Shown piece after piece: positions 1-8,309 of a DNA stretch of 16,344 bases. Every line of letters starts with the position of its first letter. Within the stretch, counting starts at the first letter, position 1. A program made the translations under genes and the position numbers. The stretch is from Flavobacteriales bacterium (GTDB taxonomy: Bacteria > Bacteroidota > Bacteroidia > Flavobacteriales > BACL11): positions 1-16,344 of the forward strand of contig JABJNS010000020.1 in NCBI GenBank assembly GCA_018664745.1, in the 5' to 3' direction. The notes under the pieces are model-generated. The model was not told the origin of the DNA, made no database searches, and worked only from the letters and a program-made list of their open reading frames with translations.

Positions 1-606
1 GAAAGTGGAGAGATGCTACCTTTAATGGAGGCGTTCTATACTGTACAGGGGGAAGGGTATTATTCAGGTACAGCTGCTTATTTTTTACGCATTGGTGGTT
101 GTGATGTTGGTTGCCACTGGTGTGATGTAAAGGAAAGTTGGAATGCTGATTTACATCCTCCAACTACTATTGCCGATATCCTGAAAGGCATTGCTGAATA
201 TCCTGTGGATACTGTTGTAATTACAGGAGGTGAACCACTAATGTGGAACTTGGATAAATTAACTTCTGCACTTAAAAAAGAGGGATTAAAAGTGCATTTG
301 GAAACTTCAGGGGCATATTCTTATAGTGGGGATTTTGATTGGGTATGTTTGTCACCTAAAAAAATGCAAGCTCCTTTAGATGCAATAAAACCAATTACAT
401 CTGAGTTAAAAGTTATTGTGAGTAACAAGCATGATTTTATTTGGGCTGAAGAGCAAAGAAAGGGTTTAACTCCTGATTGTAAATTGTACTTACAAGCAGA
501 ATGGAGTAAACGAGAAAAAATTATTCCAATGATTATTGATTTTATAAAAGAGAATAAAGATTGGACTATTTCTTTACAGAGTCATAAATACATGAATATC
601 CCTTAA
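1..606 (+). CDS. queE: 7-carboxy-7-deazaguanine synthase (QueE), 5'-truncated by window edge
   Basis: This is a radical SAM enzyme that converts 6-carboxy-5,6,7,8-tetrahydropterin to 7-carboxy-7-deazaguanine, in the cytoplasmic route to preQ0 and queuosine. Counting from the ATG at 13, a CxxxCxxC cluster (C30, C34, C37, in GGCDVGCHWCDVKES) replaces the CxxxCxxC order expected for binding the 4Fe-4S cluster in this family. The substrate-side QGEG motif lies near residue 12 and a TGGEP motif near residue 71. The reading frame is open back to base 1 (E-S-G-E before the ATG). From memory, flavobacterial homologues have a short N-terminal stretch before MLPLME, so I believe the real start is outside the window and ATG 13 is internal. 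The TAA stop overlaps the next gene's ATG by one base (TAATG), suggesting translational coupling. Function is confident; the start is not visible. Confidence 0.93.
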   Translation, partial: ESGEMLPLMEAFYTVQGEGYYSGTAAYFLRIGGCDVGCHWCDVKESWNADLHPPTTIADILKGIAEYPVDTVVITGGEPLMWNLDKLTSALKKEGLKVHLETSGAYSYSGDFDWVCLSPKKMQAPLDAIKPITSELKVIVSNKHDFIWAEEQRKGLTPDCKLYLQAEWSKREKIIPMIIDFIKENKDWTISLQSHKYMNIP

Positions 607-2246
607 TGAGAACACTAGTTCTTATATTATTTATTTTTCCTGCAATTTCCTTTGCACAAAAAAAAGATTATAAAAATTATGACAAAGCAGTTGTCTATTT
701 TCATGAAGGAAAAGTAGAAAAATCTAAGAAGCTTACTGAAAAGATATTGTCCAAAAATTCTGAATGGATTAAGCCAAATTTATTAATGGCTAGCATTTAT
801 GCTGACCTTGGGGATATTGAAGAATCTGCTCGTTATATGCTATATGTGTATGATGAAAATACTCCTGCTGATGTTTTAGGGATAGAGCAAATTGCAAAGC
901 TATATTATAGCAATGGCTATTATGAAAATGCTTTATATTACTTTAATGCTGCTCAAAGTTTGAATGCTGATGTTTTAGGTAAAAAAACAACCTTGTTTAT
1001 GCAGAATTGTATTTATGCAATTGAGAAAATTAACTTTCCTGTTGATTTTAATCCTGAAAATTTAGGAGAAAACATTAATACAGCAGCTGAGGAGTACCTT
1101 CCAGCAATATCAGTAAATGGTAAGGTTTTAATGATTACTCGTAGGGTAGAAAGCAAAAACTCTATTATAGAACTTGATAATGGAAAAGTAATTACACAAG
1201 AGGATTTTTATATTGCTGAGAAAGATGATGAAGGAAAATGGACTAAAGCAGTTTCTATGGCAATAAATACTCCATTAAATGAAGGAGCAATAACTATTTC
1301 TTCTGATGGTGGAGCCTTAGTTTATACTGCTTGTAATAGAGATAATGGTTTTGGTAGTTGTGATTTATATATAAGTGTTAAAAGAAATGGAGCATATAGT
1401 GCAGGAGTAAATATTGGAAGTGTTATAAACTCAAAAAAATGGGAGTCACAAGCTTGTTTTTCTCCTGATGGTAAGTATTTGTATTTTGTAAGCAATCGTC
1501 CAGGTGGTTATGGAGGTAAAGATATTTGGCGTTCCGAAATTACTCAAAAAGGATTTTTACCTGCTGAAAATTTAGGAGATACAATTAATACTAAGTACAA
1601 TGAAATGTCTCCTTTTATTCATCCTGATAACCTTACTTTCTATTTTGCATCTGATGGGCAAACAGGTTTTGGGGATTATGATTTATTTGTAAGTAGAAGA
1701 ACTAGTACTGATAAAAAATGGGGATTGCCAAATAATATGGGCTACCCTATAAACACCTACAATACTGAAAATTCCTTGATTGTTGCGGCTAACGGAAAAA
1801 CGGCTTATTATGCTTCTGATGTAAGTGGCTTTGGTAAAGAGGATATCTTTCAGTTTGATTTGCCTGAAAACTTACAAGCTGAACCCTTAGCAGATTTAGA
1901 AATGGATATCATTACCCAGAAAGCGGGAGAGGAGGTAGTACTGAAAAATGTAAGCTTTGCAAGTAATTCCTTTGCCTTGGAGCAAAGTTCTTTTGCAGAA
2001 TTGGACAAATTGATTGTTTACCTTAAAAAGAACCCAAATTTACAAATTGAAATACAAGGACATACGGATGATATAGGGAGTGAAATAGATAATCAAATCC
2101 TATCGAAACAAAGAGCCAAAGTAGTATTTGAATATTTAAGCACTAAGGTTAATAATAAATTGACCTATAAAGGTTTTGGAGAAAGCCAACCTATTGGCGA
2201 TAATAAAGAAGAAAACAGAAGGACTTCTTTTGTGATTAAAGAGTAA
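606..2246 (+). CDS. TPR / PD40 beta-propeller / OmpA-domain periplasmic protein, PorE-like
   Basis: This is a 546-residue exported protein. A type I signal peptide covers about residues 1-17 (hydrophobic core, then SFA before QKK). No lipobox cysteine is seen. Residues about 23-140 look like TPR helices. Residues about 160-425 hold five PD40/WD40-like blades, several with the repeated pattern SPDG/ANG, then Y(Y/F)xS, then GFGxxDxF or GYGGKDIW. Residues about 446-546 form an OmpA-family peptidoglycan-binding domain, with QGHTDD, the LSxxRA segment and the NRRTSF ending. This order resembles PorE of the Porphyromonas gingivalis T9SS, but the carboxypeptidase-regulatory-like domain between propeller and OmpA domain in PorE is not evident here. 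Many Bacteroidota encode several such proteins, so a T9SS role is possible but unproven. The start ATG overlaps the queE stop, so the two are probably co-transcribed. Confidence 0.88.
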   Translation: MRTLVLILFIFPAISFAQKKDYKNYDKAVVYFHEGKVEKSKKLTEKILSKNSEWIKPNLLMASIYADLGDIEESARYMLYVYDENTPADVLGIEQIAKLYYSNGYYENALYYFNAAQSLNADVLGKKTTLFMQNCIYAIEKINFPVDFNPENLGENINTAAEEYLPAISVNGKVLMITRRVESKNSIIELDNGKVITQEDFYIAEKDDEGKWTKAVSMAINTPLNEGAITISSDGGALVYTACNRDNGFGSCDLYISVKRNGAYSAGVNIGSVINSKKWESQACFSPDGKYLYFVSNRPGGYGGKDIWRSEITQKGFLPAENLGDTINTKYNEMSPFIHPDNLTFYFASDGQTGFGDYDLFVSRRTSTDKKWGLPNNMGYPINTYNTENSLIVAANGKTAYYASDVSGFGKEDIFQFDLPENLQAEPLADLEMDIITQKAGEEVVLKNVSFASNSFALEQSSFAELDKLIVYLKKNPNLQIEIQGHTDDIGSEIDNQILSKQRAKVVFEYLSTKVNNKLTYKGFGESQPIGDNKEENRRTSFVIKE

Positions 2247-2397
2247 AACTAAAACTAGGTTTTATTATAAATTTAGTTCTATTATACTGTTCATAATATC
2301 CATTTTCTAGACTGTGTGCAATGCCAAATTCTAAGGAAAGTTTAGTTGATTTACCAAGTTTAATAAATGGACCGACTAAAAAATCAATATTTGCATA
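2236..2397 (-). pseudogene. C-terminal remainder of the interrupted barrel protein, in frame after TAA
   Basis: Read on the minus strand directly after the TAA at 2398-2400, the frame stays open for 53 codons, beginning YANIDFLVGPFIKLG and ending in KPSFSFTL, then a TAA at 2236-2238. The stretch has the strand-turn-strand pattern of an outer-membrane barrel (LVGPFIKLG, KLSLEFGIAHS, KFIIKPSFSF), with aromatic residues just before the C-terminus as many barrel proteins have. It contains no ATG able to start it independently. It joins the preceding ORF without a frameshift, so one base change in the stop codon would restore a protein of about 180 residues. Its end overlaps the 3' end of the convergent OmpA-domain gene by 11 bases. 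The frame was checked by hand codon by codon. That it belongs to the upstream ORF is inference, but strong. Confidence 0.65.
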
Positions 2398-2778
2398 TTA
2401 AACCTTTTCTAGTTTGATAAATTCATCTGAACCATCATTAGAGATGTATAAAATGTTAAAATCTGCCTCTCCTAAATAAGCTGATGTTGAAACATAATAA
2501 GAAATTGAGTGTCTAGTGTTTATATATTTCTTTAATCCAAATGTTAGTGCATAGTTGGAATTATTGCCGTATGCTACTCCAATTAAAAAATTAGGAAGAA
2601 TTTTATTGCTTGTAAATAATTCTGTTTTTAGTGCAAGCCCAATTTTGTATTTTCCATTTGCTATAAATGGTTCTACAATTATTGTAGTTTTTCTAACCCT
2701 TGTAGTATCGTATTCAGCAGTATTTTGCCCAAAGCTAGTAAAAGGTATCAAAAAGAGTATAATCAGTAATTTTCGCAT
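2398..2778 (-). CDS. Small outer-membrane beta-barrel-type protein, prematurely stopped
   Basis: This 126-residue protein of no recognised family starts at an ATG 17 bases after the OstA-like gene and so is probably the last gene of that operon. Residues 1-17 form a clear type I signal peptide ending in TSFG before QN. The mature part has alternating hydrophobic/polar stretches ending in aromatics or glycine (for example LPNFLIGVAYG, NYALTFGLKKY, HSISYYVSTSAYLG), as in small Bacteroidota outer-membrane barrels. The ORF ends abruptly at TAA (2398-2400) with no terminal barrel strand. The same frame continues for 53 more codons with barrel-like character (next entry). I therefore think this is the front of a roughly 180-residue protein broken by one nonsense codon, either truly or through a sequencing error. 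If made as is, it would lack its last strands and the C-terminal aromatic signal used by the BAM machinery. Confidence 0.7.
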   Translation of the reverse strand: MRKLLIILFLIPFTSFGQNTAEYDTTRVRKTTIIVEPFIANGKYKIGLALKTELFTSNKILPNFLIGVAYGNNSNYALTFGLKKYINTRHSISYYVSTSAYLGEADFNILYISNDGSDEFIKLEKV

Positions 2779-2795
2779 AGGGTAAAGGTAGTAAA

Positions 2796-4289
2796 TTATC
2801 TGATAAAAATATCCTCCTTGCTTTTGGGCTGTTCAGCACCTCTCCAATTAAACCCTTTTAGGTAACGGTTCTTTTCCTCTACATCTTGGTAGGGTGTAGT
2901 GGTGGAGGTTGGTTCAACTTCATAAGTAACCTCCTTCAATTGATTCTCCTTAAAGTAGAGAATCAAATCGGTACACTCAGTATAATTGAGTCCCTTTTTA
3001 TCTTCTTTTTCATCATCTTTTATAATAAAGATACTTTGTCCGTTTCCCATTACATCCATGCGCCTCATTTTATTATTTGTAAAATAAGCAGTCACAGATT
3101 TCCCTTTTATTTGGTTATAGTCCAATGAATCCTCTTGGGCAACTATCATAGGGTTAGGTTTTAAAAACATACGAGATATTTCACCTTTATTTACTAGGAA
3201 TTGCAAACTATCAGCAGTTATCTGAAAGCCATCTGACCATAGCACAGGTCTATTGTACATCTCTACAATGGAATCTGTAAAATTATAGCTAAGGGAATCA
3301 CATTTACCTTGAAAATCAGTTTTAAAGAATTTTACTTTATGGTAAGCAAGTATCTTTTTCTCTCCTTCCTTTTGCTGACTTACAAATTGCTTGGCATGCA
3401 TAAATAAAGTGTCCTCTTCAAATAGTAATTCCAACATAGGTTTTTCACTAATGATTACTTTTTCTTTTGCTTCAAAATACTCTGCAATTCCGCCAAAAAC
3501 AGTCATGTTTTCAACTGTATCAATTAGTTCTACATTACTGAATGCTTTGCCGTATTGCTTGTTTTTATTGTAATATAAACTATCGCCTTTCAGTAAGTAA
3601 TTATCAGTAGTAATATAGGAATTTTCTCTAAACTGTGCTATGTTGGTTTTGGTATTATACCAACCGTTTTCACAATAAATAGTTTTGCTATTCGAAATAA
3701 TATAGGAAGGGCCAAAAAAGTAAGTAACCTCACTATTGGAATTATAGTGCATATTGTCGGTAAGTATCTTGTAATCCTTAGATAGTACTACTACTGAATC
3801 CTTAAAAATAAACTTATGAATGTTAGAATGATAAGCTCCTTTTTTTGAATTGATAGTCTTTTCATTATCAATAATAGTTCCCGCATGAGGATAGGAGGCA
3901 ACATTGCTACTTAAATTGTAGAATACTTGTTTGGTATTCAAGGTCATGTGCTTGTCAATAAGCACTACATTTCCTTTTATATCCGCTTTATTTTCTGAAC
4001 CAAAATAAGTAAGAGTTTCTCCTGTGAGTGTAATGCTATCGCCTTGGTTAATTTTAATTTTTCCAAATGCCTCCATTTTATTCTCGGAAGTATAATGATA
4101 TGCAGAGTCGCAAGTCATTACAGCATCATTATGCTTAAAACTTACATTCCCAATTAAGCGCCAATAATCCGGGTGGATATTAGCGTTAGCATAGGTGTTG
4201 TCAGCATTTAGAATTTCTATTTTTTTACTTTCCTGAGCGAATAAATTAACACTCAAGATAACGAGTAAAATATGGAATAGAATTCTCAA
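2796..4289 (-). CDS. OstA/LptA-like lipopolysaccharide-transport protein
   Basis: This is a 497-residue exported protein with an N-terminal signal peptide (residues about 1-18, ending NLFA before QES). The body is a long run of short beta-strand units with the LptA/OstA signature: ANANIHPDYWRLIGNVSF, then MTCDSAYHY, AFGKIKINQGDSITLTGE, ADIKGNVVLID, and repeats of LxGDSLxYN and ADSLQF types. This is the OstA-like family of Bacteroidota, larger than the roughly 180-residue LptA of Proteobacteria. Known family members are thought to form a beta-jellyroll bridge that shields LPS lipid during transport from inner to outer membrane. The C-terminus is polar (QPKSKEDIFIR), with no membrane anchor. 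The start lies 2 bases after the purA stop, so the two are very likely co-transcribed. The barrel-type gene follows 17 bases later. Confidence 0.85.
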   Translation of the reverse strand: MRILFHILLVILSVNLFAQESKKIEILNADNTYANANIHPDYWRLIGNVSFKHNDAVMTCDSAYHYTSENKMEAFGKIKINQGDSITLTGETLTYFGSENKADIKGNVVLIDKHMTLNTKQVFYNLSSNVASYPHAGTIIDNEKTINSKKGAYHSNIHKFIFKDSVVVLSKDYKILTDNMHYNSNSEVTYFFGPSYIISNSKTIYCENGWYNTKTNIAQFRENSYITTDNYLLKGDSLYYNKNKQYGKAFSNVELIDTVENMTVFGGIAEYFEAKEKVIISEKPMLELLFEEDTLFMHAKQFVSQQKEGEKKILAYHKVKFFKTDFQGKCDSLSYNFTDSIVEMYNRPVLWSDGFQITADSLQFLVNKGEISRMFLKPNPMIVAQEDSLDYNQIKGKSVTAYFTNNKMRRMDVMGNGQSIFIIKDDEKEDKKGLNYTECTDLILYFKENQLKEVTYEVEPTSTTTPYQDVEEKNRYLKGFNWRGAEQPKSKEDIFIR

Positions 4290-4291
4290 AT

Positions 4292-5551
4292 TTATCTGAA
4301 TAAAGTTTGTTTTCTATCAGGACCTACTGATACAATTTTGATAGGCGTTTCCAATACATCCTCCAACCAAGCAATATAGTCGTGTACAGCCTTAGGTGCT
4401 TCTGATAAGTTTTCCAATTGCATTAAATCCATTTCCCAGCCCTCAAGCTCTTTGTAAACAGGAGTAAGGCCTTCATTGTCTTCAAATGGTAAATAATCAA
4501 TCTGCTTACCGTTTAATTCGTAATGCGTACAGGCTTTAATCATATCAATTCCTGAAAGTACATCCGCTTTCATCATCATTAATTGAGTAACCCCATTAAT
4601 ATTGATTGCATATTTTAAAGCAGGAATATCTATCCAACCACATCTTCTTGGGCGACCAGTAGTGGCACCAAATTCATTCCCTACTTTTGCTAAACGAGCA
4701 CCAACTTCATCAAATAATTCTGATGGAAACGGTCCGCTACCAACTCTAGTACAGTAGGCTTTAAAAATTCCAAATACATCCCCAATTTTATTTGGTGCAA
4801 TTCCTAAGCCAGTACAAGCGCCAGCCGTAATTGTGTTGGATGAAGTAACAAAAGGATAAGAACCAAAATCAATATCCAATAAAGCACCTTGAGCACCCTC
4901 AGCTAATATTTTTTTATTTTCTTTTAAAGCAGTATGAATATAATGCTCACTTTCAATATGGTCAAAACTATTTAGGGTTGCTAAGGAAGCAAACCAAGCA
5001 GTTTCTAATTCCTCTAATTCATAATCAAAATCATAAAAATTAAGGATTTGAACATGCTTTTGTTTTAACTTCTCATATTTTTCTTTAAAATCAACTGAAG
5101 AAATATCACCAACTCTTAGTCCATTTCTACCTGTTTTATCCATGTAAGTTGGGCCAATACCTTTTAGTGTAGAGCCAATCTTCTCTTTTCCTTTTGCTTT
5201 TTCGCTTGCTGCATCCAAAAGCTTGTGTGTAGGTAGGATAAGGTGTGCTTTTTTTGAAATTAATAACTCTGACATAGGAATACCTAGCGCCTTTATGTCA
5301 TTAATTTCTCTTTCAAAAATAACTGGGTCAATTACAACTCCATTTCCAATTAAGTTTACAACTCCAGGATGAAATATTCCTGACGGGATAGTGTGTAGTA
5401 CATGTTTTATTCCATCAAATTCTAGGGTATGACCTGCATTTGGCCCTCCTTGAAAACGAGCAATAATATCATATTGTGATGTTAATACATCAACAATCTT
5501 TCCTTTTCCTTCATCTCCCCATTGGAGTCCTAATAAAACATCTGCTTTCAT
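4292..5551 (-). CDS. purA: Adenylosuccinate synthetase
   Basis: This cytoplasmic enzyme joins IMP and aspartate, using GTP, to make adenylosuccinate, the first committed step to AMP. The length of 419 residues is normal and the protein looks complete. It opens with MKADVLLGLQWGDEGKGK, the family's GTP-binding P-loop-like signature. D13 and H41 (in GGPNAGHT, residues 35-42) fall at the positions of the E. coli catalytic pair. Further family motifs are GSTLKGIGPTY, TTGRPRRCGW and the terminal SVGPDR. It begins 17 bases after the fur-family gene and ends 2 bases before the OstA-like gene, inside a tightly packed minus-strand block. PurA of other bacteria is inhibited by ppGpp, which is notable given the rel gene two genes upstream. 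No oddities are seen. Confidence 0.97.
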   Translation of the reverse strand: MKADVLLGLQWGDEGKGKIVDVLTSQYDIIARFQGGPNAGHTLEFDGIKHVLHTIPSGIFHPGVVNLIGNGVVIDPVIFEREINDIKALGIPMSELLISKKAHLILPTHKLLDAASEKAKGKEKIGSTLKGIGPTYMDKTGRNGLRVGDISSVDFKEKYEKLKQKHVQILNFYDFDYELEELETAWFASLATLNSFDHIESEHYIHTALKENKKILAEGAQGALLDIDFGSYPFVTSSNTITAGACTGLGIAPNKIGDVFGIFKAYCTRVGSGPFPSELFDEVGARLAKVGNEFGATTGRPRRCGWIDIPALKYAININGVTQLMMMKADVLSGIDMIKACTHYELNGKQIDYLPFEDNEGLTPVYKELEGWEMDLMQLENLSEAPKAVHDYIAWLEDVLETPIKIVSVGPDRKQTLFR

Positions 5552-5568
5552 CTGTTGTTTTGAAATTT

Positions 5569-6027
5569 CTAGTTATTTATCTTTGTTTGGCAATCTTGGC
5601 ATAAGCCGTATAAATTAAGTGCATGTCTACTTATTTTAAAGTTCATGCTTTCTTCAATTACATTTTTAATTCCTTGTATTCTTGGGTCACAAAACTCAAT
5701 TACTTTATCGCAACTAGTACAAACTAAATGGTCATGCTGACGGTTAGAATATGATTTTTCGTATTGTGCTTGAGCCTTCCCAAATTGGTGTTTTCTAATT
5801 AAATGACAATCTAATAAAATTTCAACAGTATTATAAAGAGTAGCTCGGCTAACACGGTAATTTTTATTTTTCATTTGAATGTACATTGACTCAATGTCAA
5901 AATGCCCTTCAAACTCGTAAATTTCATTTAGGATTGCATAGCGCTCAGGAGTTTTCCTTTGCTTGTTTTCTATCAGATATTCTGTGAATATCTCGGTAAC
6001 GGTTTCAATTACTTTCTGGTTTGACAC
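5569..6027 (-). CDS. fur: Fur-family metalloregulator
   Basis: This transcriptional repressor of the Fur/PerR/Zur family has a winged helix (KTPERYAILNEIYEFEGHFDIES through YRVSRATLYNTVEILL) followed by a metal-binding dimerisation domain. The latter has HDH, a CTSC pair, FCDP, an SRHALNLYG segment and a second CQDC pair, so both structural-zinc CxxC motifs and the usual regulatory ligands are present. The frame could begin at TTG 6048 (159 residues), but I chose GTG 6027 (152 residues). The longer form's start codon falls inside a perfect TAnnTTTG promoter element, and the shorter N-terminus (M-S-N-Q-K-V) fits the family better. No in-frame ATG exists upstream. Sequence alone does not say whether it senses iron, zinc or peroxide. 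Fur is the best guess from resemblance to the flavobacterial proteins annotated that way. purA follows 17 bases later. Confidence 0.85.
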   Translation of the reverse strand: MSNQKVIETVTEIFTEYLIENKQRKTPERYAILNEIYEFEGHFDIESMYIQMKNKNYRVSRATLYNTVEILLDCHLIRKHQFGKAQAQYEKSYSNRQHDHLVCTSCDKVIEFCDPRIQGIKNVIEESMNFKISRHALNLYGLCQDCQTKINN

Positions 6028-6045
6028 AATTGCGTTATTAAAAAA

Positions 6046-6053
6046 CAAAAATA
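6046..6053 (-). promoter_or_regulatory. Bacteroidota -7 promoter element for fur-purA-ostA
   Basis: The minus strand reads TATTTTTG, an exact match to the Bacteroidota sigma-ABfr -7 consensus TAnnTTTG. It lies 18 bases before the preferred GTG start of fur, in the longest gap within the minus-strand gene block. No convincing TTG -33 element at normal spacing was found, so this is moderate evidence only. Confidence 0.45.
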
Positions 6054-6103
6054 TAAAAAATTGGTATTCATTAAGGGTAAATACTCAATTAGATTGAAGA
6101 AAA

Positions 6104-8302
6104 TTAAGCGTGTTTATAAGTACGTGTTATTGATGTGATTGCCTCAACTTTATTAAGTTTAGATGTAAGCGCTTTTAAGAAAGAAACATTACGCACTTTT
6201 AAGGTTATAACTCCTTCAAAAATACCATCATCACTACTTATATTTATTGATTTTATATTTACATTCATTTGATTGGAAATAATCTGTGTTACTTTGTTCA
6301 TAAGTCCAAGACTATCAATTCCCTTAATATTAATTGTAGCAATAAAGTCTAACTCTTCTTTATTAATCCATTTAGCTTTTAATATTCTATAGGCATAATT
6401 AGCTCTTAATTGTATAGCATTAGGGCAATCTGATCTGTGAATTTTTATACCATCAACAACTGTTAAGAAACCAAAAATTGAATCACCAGGAATAGCATTG
6501 CAACATTTTGCCATTCCGTAATCTAAGACTTCATCATCTTCATTAAAGACAATTATTTTATTATTATTAACTTTTAATTTAGATAATGGTGGGCCATATA
6601 TTTTATTTTTAATGGTTTGATACCATCCACTATTCTTTAATTGAGCAAATTCTTTTATTTCTGCATTTGAAATTGCACCTGTACCAAATTGAAAATAAAG
6701 ATCTAAGGAAGTTCCAGTGTTAAAATGTTTAATTAATTCTGTTTCAGTGTGTTTTGAGAATTTGATTTTAAGGTGTTTTAGTTTCCTTTCAGCAATTTCT
6801 TTTCCTACATCAGCAATTCTTTTTTGATCTTCCTTTAATGCGGATTTAATTTTTGCTTTAGCTCTAGAGGTAATTACAAATCGTAACCAATCTTTTCTTG
6901 GTCTTTGTTTACTAGAAGTGATTACTTCTACTTGATTACCACTGGCTAGTTTATGGCTTAAGGAAACTAATTTTCCATTTACCTTAACTCCCATACATTT
7001 TAATCCAACATCAGTATGTATAGAAAATGCGAAATCAAGAGCTGTTGCACCTTTAGGCAATGTTTTTAAATCTCCACCAGGGGTGAAGATGTATATTTCT
7101 CCTGAATATAAATTTAATTTAAAATCATCAATAAAATCTATGGCATTTGTTTCAGGATTTTCTAAAAGTTCCCTGATATTATTAATCCATTGATCTAAGG
7201 AGTTTTCTTTACTTCCTTCTTGCTTATATTTCCAATGAGCAGCATAACCTTTTTCAGCTATTTCGTCCATTCTTTTACTTCTTATCTGTACTTCAACCCA
7301 CTTACCATCATCACCCATAACGGTAGTATGTAATGACTCATATCCATTTGCTTTTGAGGTAGAAATCCAATCTCTTAACCTATCAGGATTTGGCTTGTAA
7401 AAATCAGTAACTATAGAATATACTTTCCAGCAGTCTGCTTTTTCATTTTCAGGGGTAGAATCAACAATAATTCGAATAGCAAACTTGTCAAAAACATTAT
7501 CAAAATTAACTCCTTTTGTAACTATTTTGTTTCTGATTGAAAAAATAGATTTTGGCCTTCCCTTTATTGAAAAGTCAAGTTCATTTTCTTTTAGTTTTAA
7601 CTTAATTGGCTTACAAAATTTAGTAATATATTTTGTGCGCTCTTCTTTTGTTTCATTTAACCCTTCAGCAATTGCTTTGTAAATTTCAGGTTTAGTAAAT
7701 TTTAAACCTAGATCTTCTAGTTCGGTTTTGATAGAGTATAGCCCGAGCCTATGCGCTAAAGGAGCATATAAGTATAAAGTTTCAGAAGCAATTTTTAGTT
7801 TTTTATGAACCGGCATTGAATCAAGAGTCCTCATATTATGTAGCCTGTCGGCTAGCTTAATAAGAATTACTCTAACATCATCTGATAAAGTAAGGAGCAT
7901 TTTTCTAAAATTTTCAGCTTGCATTGATACATTCTTGTCAAATACATCTTGAATTTTAGTAAGTCCATCAATTATCTTGGCTACTTTTTTGCCAAATAAT
8001 TTTTCAATATCATTTAAGGAGTAGTCGGTATCTTCAACTACATCATGCAATAAAGCACAAATAATAGAGGTAGTACCTAATCCAATTTCTTTAGCAGCAA
8101 TATGAGCTACAGCAATAGGGTGATAAATGTAGGGTTCACCACTTTTTCTTCTCATGTGTTTATGTGCTTCAACAGCAAGATTAAAAGCTTTTCTAATTTC
8201 TTTTTTGTCTTCCTTATTTGTTTTGTCAGCACAAGCGCGCAAAAGAGATTTATACTTATTAAGTATATCCTTTTTTTCCTGTTCTAAATCAATTGGTTGC
8301 AT
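6104..8302 (-). CDS. Bifunctional (p)ppGpp synthetase/hydrolase, Rel/SpoT type
   Basis: This is the central stringent-response enzyme: it makes (p)ppGpp from ATP and GDP/GTP and hydrolyses it back. Its 732 residues show the full long-RSH layout. The HD hydrolase domain is at about 30-180, with H61, the LLHDVVED motif around H86-D87, and LIKLADRLHNMRTL at 147-160, all intact, so hydrolase activity is expected. The synthetase domain is at about 240-360, with GRPKSIFSI, the metal-binding D272 in FDKFAIRII, NGYESLHTT and VEVQIRS. The TGS domain at about 403-460 holds the PKGATALDFAFSIHTDVG motif. A zinc-finger/CC-type region contains MAKCCNAIPGD and HRSDCPN, and the ACT domain covers the last 80 residues. 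It follows glyA after 7 bases, so probably shares its transcript. The ATG at 8302 (M-Q-P-I-D) is the natural start. Confidence 0.95.
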   Translation of the reverse strand: MQPIDLEQEKKDILNKYKSLLRACADKTNKEDKKEIRKAFNLAVEAHKHMRRKSGEPYIYHPIAVAHIAAKEIGLGTTSIICALLHDVVEDTDYSLNDIEKLFGKKVAKIIDGLTKIQDVFDKNVSMQAENFRKMLLTLSDDVRVILIKLADRLHNMRTLDSMPVHKKLKIASETLYLYAPLAHRLGLYSIKTELEDLGLKFTKPEIYKAIAEGLNETKEERTKYITKFCKPIKLKLKENELDFSIKGRPKSIFSIRNKIVTKGVNFDNVFDKFAIRIIVDSTPENEKADCWKVYSIVTDFYKPNPDRLRDWISTSKANGYESLHTTVMGDDGKWVEVQIRSKRMDEIAEKGYAAHWKYKQEGSKENSLDQWINNIRELLENPETNAIDFIDDFKLNLYSGEIYIFTPGGDLKTLPKGATALDFAFSIHTDVGLKCMGVKVNGKLVSLSHKLASGNQVEVITSSKQRPRKDWLRFVITSRAKAKIKSALKEDQKRIADVGKEIAERKLKHLKIKFSKHTETELIKHFNTGTSLDLYFQFGTGAISNAEIKEFAQLKNSGWYQTIKNKIYGPPLSKLKVNNNKIIVFNEDDEVLDYGMAKCCNAIPGDSIFGFLTVVDGIKIHRSDCPNAIQLRANYAYRILKAKWINKEELDFIATINIKGIDSLGLMNKVTQIISNQMNVNIKSINISSDDGIFEGVITLKVRNVSFLKALTSKLNKVEAITSITRTYKHA

Positions 8303-8309
8303 ATAATAA

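Noticed and set aside
2250..2264. Small hairpin (TAAAAC, TAG loop, GTTTTA) after the OmpA-domain gene as a terminator
   Set aside because: The stem is only six base pairs with one G-C pair and no following T-run. It also lies inside the likely coding extension of the barrel gene.
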